Source: Streptococcus oricebi (GTDB lineage: Bacteria > Bacillota > Bacilli > Lactobacillales > Streptococcaceae). Taken from it: DNA of 55,952 bases. Of this stretch, positions 9,012-17,138 are shown one piece after another. Numbering within the stretch: the first letter of the stretch is position 1; each line of letters begins with the position of its first letter. The translations under genes were made by a program, and so were the position numbers. The stretch is taken from assembly GCF_017883985.1 (NCBI RefSeq), contig NZ_PRDG01000006.1, forward strand, positions 112,127 to 168,078, written 5' to 3'. Below the pieces are notes generated by a model. That model ran no database searches and had not been told where the DNA came from. It was given only the letters and a program-made list of their open reading frames with translations.

Positions 9012-9497
9012 ATGGCAGAAAAAATCAGTATCGAACTGACCCAGCAGGAAGCCCTGCTGCTAGAAATTCGTTCCTTGACGACGACAGCTAACGAACTCAG
9101 TACCAAGCTCAAGACTGTGGTCGAGGGCCTCCCTGGATTGACCTCTCAAGGGGAAGTCCACAACCGCATGGCCTCAGAAGGGGCCAACAAGCTGAACCGC
9201 TTCATCTCTAAGGCTCAGACCTTTCAGACCTTGACAGAGGTTATCTATGGCCATACCCAAGAGACCTATAGCAAGTTTATCGATACCGATAAGCTCCTAG
9301 CTTTGGACATTGCCAATAGCTACCTGTCCAGCCCAGAGATAAGTGCAGAAGAGCGGGCCTACATTAAGGCCCACCCTAGCCAAGCCGTCTCTGCTTTTAA
9401 GGAGTCCATTCAGGGTGGGGAAATCAAGGATAAGATGCAGGGGGCCAAGTCGAGCGAGCTCCTCATGCGCAATGGACAAAAGGAGGGGACCAGATGA
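9012..9497 (+). CDS. Helical toxin-partner protein
   Basis: A 161-residue protein with long helices in the first 80 residues (LTQQEALLLEIRSLTTTANELSTKL) and a polar tail. Its stop overlaps the toxin ATG by four bases (ATGA), so toxin and partner are made in a coupled way, as expected for a chaperone or a detached targeting subunit. I do not recognise the family. The segment around residues 57-72 (NKLNRFISKAQTFQ) recurs, slightly altered, at the beginning of the two toxin-tail remnants downstream (12220 and 13086), showing that this gene has taken part in the recombination that built the immunity cassettes. Confidence 0.55.
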   Translation: MAEKISIELTQQEALLLEIRSLTTTANELSTKLKTVVEGLPGLTSQGEVHNRMASEGANKLNRFISKAQTFQTLTEVIYGHTQETYSKFIDTDKLLALDIANSYLSSPEISAEERAYIKAHPSQAVSAFKESIQGGEIKDKMQGAKSSELLMRNGQKEGTR

Positions 9498-11464
9498 CCA
9501 AGTATTATTCCCACAAGCCCGATTTTGAGAAGGGGTCTCGGACTGGCGCAGGTTCTGGGGGAAATTGGAACAATGTCAGCTGTGTGACTAATATTTTGAA
9601 GAATGCTCAGGAGCTGGCCCAAATCGTGGAGTCAGCAGGCCTGTCCGACCTCTATATCGCAACTGGGGAGGCTACTCTGGGCAAGGACATGCCCGAGAAG
9701 ACCTTTCTTGATGCGGAGCACCATGCTATACATCGTTTGGAGGCGGCCAAACGGGCCCATCGGGAAATCATGCAGAATATTGATGGGAAGTTCTTTGAAG
9801 GTCTAGATAAGTCCTTAACCAAGCTTAACCAAGTCAATGAGGGTAAGAATACCTATAAGAGTAAGCACCTAACCTATGAAACGACGGTCACCACTTATGA
9901 CTATAACGGTTACAGTCCCGCCAAGGAAAAGAAGGTCAAGGTTACCGAGCATTACACGCTGAAGGACATTATCAATAGTCCCCAGTCTCCTATTCAGGCA
10001 GCTAAGAGCCTCTATGATGGCCGGCTCAAGCTGGCCAAGGAGCACTTGAAGACGATTGAAAAACAGAGTCGCAAGCAATATGAGGAGCTCAAGAAGCTGA
10101 AAGAGCCCGAGCTGGTAGAGGCCCTATTTCCGACTCAGTTGGGCGAGTATGAGCAAGCCCGTTCGACCTTTAAGGAAGCCAATAAGGACTGGCTAGGCTG
10201 GGTGGTTCTAGGTGTCAAGGTGGTCGGTGGTGTCCTGATTATTGGAGGCGTTATCGCCAGTGGAGGTACAGCAGCCCCTGCCCTAGCTCCTTGGTTAACA
10301 GGAGCTGGGACTATTATTGTAGCTACGGATTCGGGCATCCAGGCCATTAGCGGGGAGACCCTTTCAGGGACGGTCTTGACCCCAGAAGAGCGGGCCTGGG
10401 CAGCGGCGGATGCTGTCTTGACCGGTCTGACCGGAGGCTTAGCGACCCGAACCCTGTCCCTAGCTAATAAGGGCCAGACCATGAGCACCACCATGCAGAC
10501 CGTAGCCAAGCTAGCCAACTATACAGATGATGTGGTGGACGTAGCTCGGACGGTCCGGCTAGCCCAGGACGACCCCCTGGGAGCTGTAGGCCAGTTTGTT
10601 GGTAGTCGGGCCCTGACCCACGGCTTAGGCGCTATCGGTAAGAAGCTCTATGCCAAGGCCAACATCGATGTCGAAGCGCCTAAGGTGGAGAAAATCGAAC
10701 GCTACAGCCAGTGGGAGGAGATGAAGCTCAACCATAAGCAGACAGTGACGGACTTTGTGGCCACCAACCGGCCCAGCGGTGCTCCTCACCCTAGAGAATG
10801 GCTCAAGGTGGAGGGCAATGAGTTTTCTATCGAGCATTTGAGCGACGGGACCCAGACTTGGCGCTATAAGAATGCCCAAGGAGTGGAGAAGGTCTATATA
10901 GACGGCCTGCTGGAAGGGGCTGGAAGTCCTAGTCCGATTACAGTTGAACACTTCCAGAAGCTGGACAAGCGGATTCAGGACTTTGACCCTGAGGTTGCGA
11001 CCACGACCCAAAAGGGGAATGTGGGAGAAATCCTGGCCGACCAGCACTTACTCCAAGTACGGGATAAGGTTGGCCCTCATGGCGAGAGCTACCACCTGGA
11101 GCGGATTGGTCGCCCAGCGCCAGAAAGTATTAACGAAGCGACGGTCAAGGGGATTGACGGGATTTATAAGAACAGCACCCCACCACCTTCTTATGTCATC
11201 AATGAGGCTAAGTTTGGCAGCAGCCAGTTGAATGCTCATACAGAAACAGGGCCACAGATGTCTAAAAAATGGATTGAAAAGAGATTATTCGGTTTAGATG
11301 AAGTTGAACAAATGAAAATCAGACGAGCATTGAGAAAAGGTGATATAGATATGGTTGTCTCTAAAGTAGATTATTCTGGCAATATTACTACTTATCATGT
11401 TCAGGAAATGCTTGATGAAACCGGTAAAGTCATTCGTGTAAAAGCAGGTGCCCAATGGCCTTAG
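9494..11464 (+). CDS. Polymorphic toxin: helical N-terminus, pre-toxin TG-like region, PD-(D/E)xK (PoNe-like) nuclease tip
   Basis: A 656-residue toxin. Residues 1-230 are helical and presumably carry the export signal; I see no canonical LXG motif. Residues about 233-345 are hydrophobic and Gly-rich, then include SGTVLTPEERAWAAADAVLTG, matching the pre-toxin TG type linker. Residues about 500-656 are the effector tip: KGNVGEILAD, then GIDGIY (Asp about 555), then NEAK (Glu about 571, Lys about 573) and QMSKKWI, an arrangement of PD-(D/E)xK nucleases of the PoNe group. The downstream DUF1911-type genes support a DNA-cleaving toxin with PoNi immunity. The stop TAG sits directly before the immunity Shine-Dalgarno. 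From about 11,240 the base composition falls to A+T-rich, so the tip looks swapped in. Export by a type VII system encoded elsewhere is inferred. Confidence 0.8.
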   Translation: MTKYYSHKPDFEKGSRTGAGSGGNWNNVSCVTNILKNAQELAQIVESAGLSDLYIATGEATLGKDMPEKTFLDAEHHAIHRLEAAKRAHREIMQNIDGKFFEGLDKSLTKLNQVNEGKNTYKSKHLTYETTVTTYDYNGYSPAKEKKVKVTEHYTLKDIINSPQSPIQAAKSLYDGRLKLAKEHLKTIEKQSRKQYEELKKLKEPELVEALFPTQLGEYEQARSTFKEANKDWLGWVVLGVKVVGGVLIIGGVIASGGTAAPALAPWLTGAGTIIVATDSGIQAISGETLSGTVLTPEERAWAAADAVLTGLTGGLATRTLSLANKGQTMSTTMQTVAKLANYTDDVVDVARTVRLAQDDPLGAVGQFVGSRALTHGLGAIGKKLYAKANIDVEAPKVEKIERYSQWEEMKLNHKQTVTDFVATNRPSGAPHPREWLKVEGNEFSIEHLSDGTQTWRYKNAQGVEKVYIDGLLEGAGSPSPITVEHFQKLDKRIQDFDPEVATTTQKGNVGEILADQHLLQVRDKVGPHGESYHLERIGRPAPESINEATVKGIDGIYKNSTPPPSYVINEAKFGSSQLNAHTETGPQMSKKWIEKRLFGLDEVEQMKIRRALRKGDIDMVVSKVDYSGNITTYHVQEMLDETGKVIRVKAGAQWP

Positions 11465-11473
11465 GAGGAAGAA

Positions 11474-12214
11474 ATGAAAATAAGAGATAGACGCAGTACA
11501 GAAGAAAAGCTTGTTCATAGTATAACTATTAGAAAAGAATTCCTTAATGAATTACAAGAAGAAGTGCAAGACCTAAAAGAAGATTTAAGTGCTGGAATCC
11601 AAAAATATAAAAATCCCACAGAACAAGTGCTAAAACTAACTTATAATGATATTAGTATTTATCAGTTGAGTATTTTGATTGGTACTTATTCAGCAGGATA
11701 TCCACTAGAGATTTTTAAAAAAGAATACCTTAAATTTGTGGATAGTTTAATACTAATTTGGGAAAGCAATAGTGACTATATAGAAATGATTTGGGCCTTG
11801 TCTATCGGTATTCTTTTAGATATTGATGATGAAGTATTTAATAAATTAGTTGGTTTGGTGAGAAAAGATGATCCAGTGGACTATTTAATTGACTATCTGA
11901 TTCACTACCGCCAACCAGATTGGGCCATTCGCGACGATTTTATGTTTCCTATGCACTACGGTACTCTTCAGAAAGTCACTGAAACGACCACTTCGGAAGA
12001 AGCTACAAAATTGTTAGTGGATTACTTAGCAAAGGAATGGTATCAGGGACACCGTGATTCTGGTTGGTATGATTTACACAAAGCCAATATTGACAATTAC
12101 TACGGTTACTGGTCTTTTGAAGCCGGCGCTATTTGTAAGATTATGGGACTGAATCCAGATGATTTCAAAGAAGTGGACTATTTCCCTTATGATTTGGTGG
12201 TGGAAGAGGATTAA
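11474..12214 (+). CDS. PoNi-type immunity protein (DUF1910/DUF1911), copy 1
   Basis: A 246-residue cytoplasmic protein directly after the toxin, with AGGAGG between the toxin stop and this ATG. Typical PoNi features are the early RDRRSTEE, the central YSAGYPLEIFKKEYLKFV, the repeated acidic DPVDYLIDYLIHYRQPDWAIRDD, and the C-terminal GYWSFEAGAICKIMGLNP followed by VDYFPYDL, which match DUF1911. These proteins bind and neutralise PoNe nucleases. As the copy adjacent to the intact toxin it is the presumed cognate antidote. The A+T-rich composition matches the toxin tip and not the rest of the toxin. Confidence 0.85.
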   Translation: MKIRDRRSTEEKLVHSITIRKEFLNELQEEVQDLKEDLSAGIQKYKNPTEQVLKLTYNDISIYQLSILIGTYSAGYPLEIFKKEYLKFVDSLILIWESNSDYIEMIWALSIGILLDIDDEVFNKLVGLVRKDDPVDYLIDYLIHYRQPDWAIRDDFMFPMHYGTLQKVTETTTSEEATKLLVDYLAKEWYQGHRDSGWYDLHKANIDNYYGYWSFEAGAICKIMGLNPDDFKEVDYFPYDLVVEED

Positions 12215-12219
12215 CCCTG

Positions 12220-12330
12220 AATAACAAATTTTATCATTTCATCTCCAAGGCCCAGACCTTTCAGATGCAGGAAGTTCTGGATGAAACCGGTGAAGTCATT
12301 CGCGTAAAAGAAGGCGCTCTATGGCCTTAG
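12220..12330 (+). pseudogene. Chimeric toxin-tail remnant 1
   Basis: An open stretch of 36 codons ending in TAG at 12328-12330. The first part reads NKFYHFISKAQTFQ, a relative of residues 57-72 of the 161-residue partner protein. The second part reads MQEVLDETGEVIRVKEGALWP, a variant of the last 21 residues of the toxin. It has no start of its own. The tail keeps the arrangement toxin stop, AGGAGG, immunity ATG intact, so it is a recombination footprint that supplies the ribosome binding site for the next immunity gene. Confidence 0.8.
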
Positions 12331-12339
12331 GAGGAAGAA

Positions 12340-13080
12340 ATGGAAATAAGAGATAGACGCAGTACAGAAGAAAGATTAACAGAATTTATCACAGTTTATT
12401 CTGGATTTATTGAAGAAGACTTTCAATATATTGAAGAGTTGAAACAAGATGAAGAAGCTGGTACTCCAAAGAATAGGCTACCCAATTTAGAAGTAATTAA
12501 AAATGTTCGACAAACGATTTCATTACATCAAAATGAAGTTATGTTAGCCACTTATTCGGCAGGTTTTCCACTTGAAACTTTTAAAAAAGAATACCTTAAA
12601 TTTGTGGAAAGTTTGATATCCACTTGGTATAGTAATAGTGGATATACAGATATGCTTTGGGCTTTATCGATTGGTATTCTCTTAGAGATTGATGATGAAG
12701 TCTTTGACAAACTGGTTGACTTGGTGAGAAAAGATGACCCTGTGGATTATCTGATAGACTATCTGATTCACTATCGCCAACCAGATTGGGCCATTCGCGA
12801 TGATTTTATGTTTCCGCGCCCTTATGTTTTCACCGAGAAAATCACCCAGACAGGAAGTGCGGTAGAAGCAACTAAATTATTACAGTTTTATCTGGAAAAG
12901 GAATGGTATCAAGGACACCGTGACACAGGTTGGTATGACTTACATAAGGTCAATATTGACAATTACTACGGTTACTGGTCTTTTGAAGCCGGCGCTATTT
13001 GTAAGATTATGGGCTTGAACCCAGATGATTTCAAAGAAGTAGATTATTTTCCTTATGATTTGGTGGTGGAAGAGGATTAA
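12340..13080 (+). CDS. PoNi-type immunity protein (DUF1910/DUF1911), copy 2
   Basis: A 246-residue paralogue of copy 1. The N-terminal 100 residues differ (FITVYSGFIEEDFQYIEELKQDEEAG against ITIRKEFLNELQEEV), while the DPVDYLIDYLIHYRQ core and the GYWSFEAGAICKIMGLNP tail are nearly identical, so the gene is a mosaic. It follows remnant 1 with the same AGGAGG spacing. A divergent N-terminal half is what would be expected if it protects against a related but different nuclease tip made by other strains. Confidence 0.85.
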   Translation: MEIRDRRSTEERLTEFITVYSGFIEEDFQYIEELKQDEEAGTPKNRLPNLEVIKNVRQTISLHQNEVMLATYSAGFPLETFKKEYLKFVESLISTWYSNSGYTDMLWALSIGILLEIDDEVFDKLVDLVRKDDPVDYLIDYLIHYRQPDWAIRDDFMFPRPYVFTEKITQTGSAVEATKLLQFYLEKEWYQGHRDTGWYDLHKVNIDNYYGYWSFEAGAICKIMGLNPDDFKEVDYFPYDLVVEED

Positions 13081-13085
13081 CCCTT

Positions 13086-13196
13086 AATAACAAATTTTAT
13101 CATTTCATCTCCAAGGCCCAGACCTTTCAGATGCAGGAAGTCTTAAACGAAACCGGTAAAGTCATTCGCGTAAAAGAAAGGGCTCTGTGGCCTTAG
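13086..13196 (+). pseudogene. Chimeric toxin-tail remnant 2
   Basis: A second copy of the remnant, 36 codons to TAG 13194-13196. The first half is almost identical at the nucleotide level to remnant 1, and the toxin-tail half differs slightly (VLNETGKVIRVKERALWP). Remnant plus immunity gene thus forms a unit of about 866 bp present in tandem. Confidence 0.8.
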
Positions 13197-13205
13197 GAGG
13201 AAGAA

Positions 13206-13944
13206 ATGGAAATAAGAGATAGACGCAGCACAGAAGAAAAATATTTAAATCTCATTGAAATGACAAAGGGATTTATTGATAAGAGAGAAAAAAATTGAGA
13301 ATTTAGAACAAGATGAGGCAGAAGGAGTTAGTCGGTATTCTCTCTCTAATAAAGAAATTGTTAAAAATACTCAGAGGACGATTTCTTTGTATGCGAGAGA
13401 AGTTATGTTAGCCACTTATTCGGCAGGTTTTCCACTTGAAACTTTTAAAGAAGAATATCTTAAATTTGTGGAAAGTTTACTACCAATCTGGTACAGTAAC
13501 AGTGGATATGACAGTATGCTTTGGGCTTTATCCATTGGTATTCTCTTAGAGATTGATGATGAGGTTTTTGATAAACTGGTTGACTTGGTGAGAAAAGATG
13601 ACCCTGTGGATTATCTGATTGACTATTTGATTCATTATCGCCAGCCTAGTTGGGAAATTCGTAATGATTTTATGTTTCCGCGCCCTTATGTTTTCACTGA
13701 GAAAATCACACAAGCGGATAGTTCGGCGGAAGCGACTAAATTATTACAGTTTTATCTGGAAAAAGAATGGTATCAAGGACAGCGGGACTCAGGTTGGTAT
13801 GATTTGCATAAGATAAACATTAAAAGCTTTTTTGGCTATTGGTGCTTTGAAGCAGGCGCTATTTGTAAGATTATGGGATTAAATCCAGATGATTTCAAAG
13901 AAGTAGATTATTTCCCCTATGATTTGGTGGTTGGAGAGGATTAG
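13206..13944 (+). pseudogene. PoNi-type immunity gene, copy 3, frameshifted in an A7 run
   Basis: The expected start at ATG 13206 (MEIRDRRSTEEKY, Shine-Dalgarno AGGAGG) runs into TGA at 13296-13298. The family reading continues in another frame (KKIENLEQDEAEG) to 13944, ending VDYFPYDLVVGED. The shift maps to seven A at 13288-13294; with six A the frame is restored to KREKIENLEQDE. A shorter product of 222 residues could start at TTG 13276, but no good ribosome site is seen there. It is either a recent pseudogene or a slippage-controlled gene. The conserved DUF1911 tail is otherwise intact. Confidence 0.8.
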
Positions 13945-13950
13945 CCTTCA

Positions 13951-13985
13951 ATAGAGGACTTTTATTCAGTCCTCTATTTTTGTAT
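13951..13985 (+). terminator. Terminator closing the toxin-immunity island
   Basis: ATAGAGGACT (13951-13960) pairs perfectly with AGTCCTCTAT (13968-13977), followed by TTTTGTATTTTTT. Confidence 0.9.
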
Positions 13986-14091
13986 TTTTTATGCAACCGC
14001 TTTCTTACTCTCTGATTCCCCTCTCAAATCATTTTTCAGTTTGATGCGAGAATTTACCTCTCATTGTCTGGAAAGGATTGGAAGCCGAACC

Positions 14092-14200
14092 TTGTGAAAT
14101 AAAAAAATTTTATCGGCTATTTCACAAACTAGCTCTAAAAAGTTAGGGAAATCAAAAGATTGATAAAAAATTCACAATCAAAAGATGTAAAGTTTGTGAA
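14092..14200. promoter_or_regulatory. Cluster of TTGTGAA / TTCACAA half-sites upstream of adhE
   Basis: TTGTGAAATA (14092-14101) and its exact inverse TATTTCACAA (14118-14127) are 16 bp apart; further half-sites are TTCACAA at about 14171 and TTTGTGAAAT at about 14192. These equal half-sites of the redox repressor Rex (TTGTGAA-N4-TTCACAA), but are spaced too widely for one standard operator. A rex gene is not in the window. Confidence 0.5.
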
Positions 14201-14207
14201 ATATAGC

Positions 14208-14266
14208 TGAAAGTGTTTACAAAGCTACTGAAATAGGGTATAATGAATTTGTGAAAAAGTTAACAA
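14208..14266 (+). promoter_or_regulatory. adhE promoter with overlapping cre-like and Rex-like operators
   Basis: TTTACA (14216-14221), a 17-bp spacer and TATAAT (14239-14244) form the promoter. TGAAAGTGTTTACA (14208-14221) matches the CcpA cre consensus with one mismatch and covers the -35 box. TTGTGAAAAAGTTAACAA (14249-14266) matches the Rex operator with one mismatch and covers the start point. Repression by both carbon status and a low NADH/NAD ratio is expected from the known roles of these regulators; that is inference here. Confidence 0.75.
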
Positions 14267-14320
14267 AGATAAAAAGGAGAAGCAGTCTTTGTTAATCGCT
14301 AACAACTCATGGAGGAATAT

Positions 14321-16972
14321 ATGGCTGATAAGAAAACTGTAACACAAGAAGACAAGGTACTGGCTGCTGAAAAGCACGTTGATGAGCTGGTGCAAAAGGG
14401 TCTCCAGGCCCTAGAGGAAATGCGCAAGTTAGACCAAGAGCAGGTCGATTTTATCGTGGCCAAGGCTTCGGTAGCAGCGCTAGATGCCCACGGACAGCTG
14501 GCCCTGCATGCCTTAGAGGAAACGGGTCGGGGGGTCTTTGAGGACAAGGCGACTAAAAACCTCTTTGCCTGTGAGCATGTGGTCAATAACATGCGTCACA
14601 CCAAGACCGTAGGGATTATTGATGAGGATGATGTAACCGGTTTGACCTTGATTGCTGAGCCCGTTGGGGTGGTATGTGGGATTACTCCGACTACCAATCC
14701 AACCTCAACAGCTATCTTTAAATCACTGATTGCCCTCAAAACTCGTAATCCAATCATCTTTGCCTTCCACCCATCTGCCCAAGAGTCTTCTGCCCATGCG
14801 GCTCGGATTGTTCGAGATGCAGCTGTAGCGGCAGGAGCACCTGAAAACTGTGTGCAATGGATTGAGACCCCGTCTCTGGAAGCAACAAATGCTCTGATGA
14901 AGCATGAGGGGATTGCCACTATCCTTGCGACTGGGGGAAATGCCATGGTTAAGGCGGCCTACTCTTGTGGGAAGCCAGCCCTGGGTGTTGGAGCGGGAAA
15001 TGTCCCTGCCTACGTTGAGAAATCTGCCAATATCCGTCAGGCCGCTCATGACATTGTCATGTCCAAGTCCTTTGATAATGGAATGGTCTGTGCTTCTGAG
15101 CAGGCTGTCATTATCGATAAGGAAATCTATGATGACTTTGTGGCCGAGTTTAAATCCTATCATACCTATTTCGTCAATAAAAAAGAAAAGGCCCTCCTAG
15201 AGGAATTCTGCTTTGGAGCCAAGGCTGGCAGCAAAAACTGTGCTGGGGCTAAATTGAACCCAAATATTGTCGGGAAATCAGCGGTTTGGATTGCCGAGCA
15301 GGCAGGATTTTCAGTGCCAGAAGGGACCAATATCCTGGCTGCTGAATGTAAGGAGGTCGGTCCTAAAGAGCCTCTGACTCGTGAAAAACTCTCACCAGTC
15401 ATCGCTGTTCTCAAGTCTGACTCACGCGCCGACGGCCTAGAAAAAGCCCGTCAAATGGTCGAGTTTGATGGTCTGGGTCACTCCGCAGCTATCCATACAG
15501 CAGACCAAGACCTGACCAAGGAATTTGGTAAAATTGTTAAGGCCATTCGGGTTATCTGCAATTCACCTTCTACTTTTGGTGGAATTGGTGATGTTTATAA
15601 TGCCTTTCTACCTTCCCTAACTCTGGGCTGTGGCTCTTATGGTCGCAACTCAGTTGGTGATAATGTTAGTGCTATCAATCTCTTAAACATCAAGAAAGTA
15701 GGAAGACGTAGAAATAATATGCAATGGTTTAAAGTTCCTTCAAAAACATACTTTGAGCGTGACTCTATTCAGTATCTCCAAAAATGTCGCGATGTTGAAC
15801 GGGTCATGATTGTCACCGACCATTCTATGGTTGAGCTTGGTTTCCTAGAAAGAATCCTCGAGCAGTTGGAGCTCCGCCGCAATAAGGTGGTCTACCAAAT
15901 CTTTGCCGATGTTGAGCCAGACCCTGATATTACAACGGTTTACCGTGGTACAGAGATTATGCGCTCCTTCAAGCCAGATACCATTATCGCCTTGGGCGGG
16001 GGCTCACCGATGGACGCGGCCAAGGTTATGTGGCTCTTCTATGAGCAACCCCAAGTCGACTTCCATGACCTGGTTCAAAAGTTCATGGATATCCGTAAAC
16101 GGGCCTTTAAATTCCCAGAACTAGGCAAAAAGACCAAGTTTATCGGTATCCCAACCACTTCTGGTACCGGTTCTGAGGTGACACCTTTTGCCGTTATCTC
16201 TGACAAGGCCAATAACCGTAAATACCCAATTGCTGACTACAGCTTGACTCCAACCGTGGCCATTGTCGATCCAGCGCTGGTTATGACCGTACCTGACTTT
16301 GTGGCGGCCGATACAGGAATGGATGTCTTGACCCATGCGACAGAAGCCTATGTATCGCAGATGGCTAATGACTATACTGACGGTTTGGCCCTCCAAGCCA
16401 TTAAGCTGGTCTTTGAACATCTGGAAAGTTCGGTCAAGAATGCCGATTTCGAGTCACGCGAGAAGATGCACAATGCCTCTACCATGGCGGGAATGGCCTT
16501 TGCCAATGCCTTCCTAGGAATTTCCCACTCTATGGCCCACAAGATTGGGGCCCAGTTCCATACCATTCACGGTCGGACCAATGCCATTCTCTTGCCTTAC
16601 GTTATCCGCTACAACGGTACCCGTCCAGCCAAGACAGCTACCTGGCCTAAGTACAACTACTACCGGGCAGATGAGAAGTATCAAGATATTGCCAAACTGC
16701 TAGGTCTACCAGCCTCTACACCAGAAGAAGGTGTGGCTTCCTATGCCAAGGCTGTCTATGAGCTGGGTGAGCGTGTTGGTATCAAGATGAACTTCAAGGA
16801 CCAAGGTATTGACGAGAAAGAATGGAAAGAGCAAGCCCGTCATCTGGCCTTCCTAGCCTATGAGGACCAATGTTCTCCAGCCAACCCACGTCTGCCAATG
16901 GTTGACCACATGCAAGAAATCATTGAGGATGCCTACTATGGCTATAAGGAACGCCCAGGCCGGCTTAAGTAA
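14321..16972 (+). CDS. adhE: Bifunctional acetaldehyde-CoA / alcohol dehydrogenase
   Basis: I choose ATG 14321 (MADKKTV) because TGGAGGAAT sits just ahead; an in-frame ATG at 14309 overlaps that site. The product has 883 residues, the usual AdhE length. The N-terminal half is the acetaldehyde dehydrogenase with the catalytic Cys in NGMVCASEQ. The C-terminal half is the iron-dependent alcohol dehydrogenase with GGGSPMDAAKV, GTGSEVTPFAV and the metal-binding His region HSMAHKIGAQFHTIHGR. It turns acetyl-CoA into ethanol and regenerates NAD+ in mixed-acid fermentation, working as spirosome filaments. It is monocistronic between two terminators. Confidence 0.97.
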   Translation: MADKKTVTQEDKVLAAEKHVDELVQKGLQALEEMRKLDQEQVDFIVAKASVAALDAHGQLALHALEETGRGVFEDKATKNLFACEHVVNNMRHTKTVGIIDEDDVTGLTLIAEPVGVVCGITPTTNPTSTAIFKSLIALKTRNPIIFAFHPSAQESSAHAARIVRDAAVAAGAPENCVQWIETPSLEATNALMKHEGIATILATGGNAMVKAAYSCGKPALGVGAGNVPAYVEKSANIRQAAHDIVMSKSFDNGMVCASEQAVIIDKEIYDDFVAEFKSYHTYFVNKKEKALLEEFCFGAKAGSKNCAGAKLNPNIVGKSAVWIAEQAGFSVPEGTNILAAECKEVGPKEPLTREKLSPVIAVLKSDSRADGLEKARQMVEFDGLGHSAAIHTADQDLTKEFGKIVKAIRVICNSPSTFGGIGDVYNAFLPSLTLGCGSYGRNSVGDNVSAINLLNIKKVGRRRNNMQWFKVPSKTYFERDSIQYLQKCRDVERVMIVTDHSMVELGFLERILEQLELRRNKVVYQIFADVEPDPDITTVYRGTEIMRSFKPDTIIALGGGSPMDAAKVMWLFYEQPQVDFHDLVQKFMDIRKRAFKFPELGKKTKFIGIPTTSGTGSEVTPFAVISDKANNRKYPIADYSLTPTVAIVDPALVMTVPDFVAADTGMDVLTHATEAYVSQMANDYTDGLALQAIKLVFEHLESSVKNADFESREKMHNASTMAGMAFANAFLGISHSMAHKIGAQFHTIHGRTNAILLPYVIRYNGTRPAKTATWPKYNYYRADEKYQDIAKLLGLPASTPEEGVASYAKAVYELGERVGIKMNFKDQGIDEKEWKEQARHLAFLAYEDQCSPANPRLPMVDHMQEIIEDAYYGYKERPGRLK

Positions 16973-17009
16973 GCTAGCCCTTGTAAGGACTTAATACGCT
17001 TATCAGCCT

Positions 17010-17036
17010 CCCCACTCATTGTTGAGTGGGGTTTTA
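17010..17036 (+). terminator. adhE terminator
   Basis: CCCCACTCA (17010-17018) pairs with TGAGTGGGG (17023-17031) with a TTGT loop, followed by TTTTAT. Confidence 0.9.
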
Positions 17037-17103
17037 TAATGGTCTAGTTCCTGGTCTAGGAACTGGCTAGACTAGCCCTTAGAAGGAGATTATGATTTTC
17101 TTG

Positions 17104-17112
17104 TGTTATACT
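17104..17112 (+). promoter_or_regulatory. Extended -10 promoter of the HAD gene
   Basis: TGtTATACT lies at 17104-17112, about 27 bp before the ATG, with GAGGAGG between them. Confidence 0.6.
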
Positions 17113-17138
17113 AGTAGAAAGATAATGAGGAGGATGGA

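Noticed and set aside
9494..10190. LXG domain at the toxin N-terminus
   Set aside because: The region is helical, but I do not see the LXG motif or the usual domain pattern; I describe it only as an undefined targeting region.
13276..13944. Reading frame from TTG 13276 as an independent shortened immunity gene
   Set aside because: The true start context (AGGAGG, MEIRDRRSTEE) is 70 bp upstream; the frame is explained by a one-base slip in A7.
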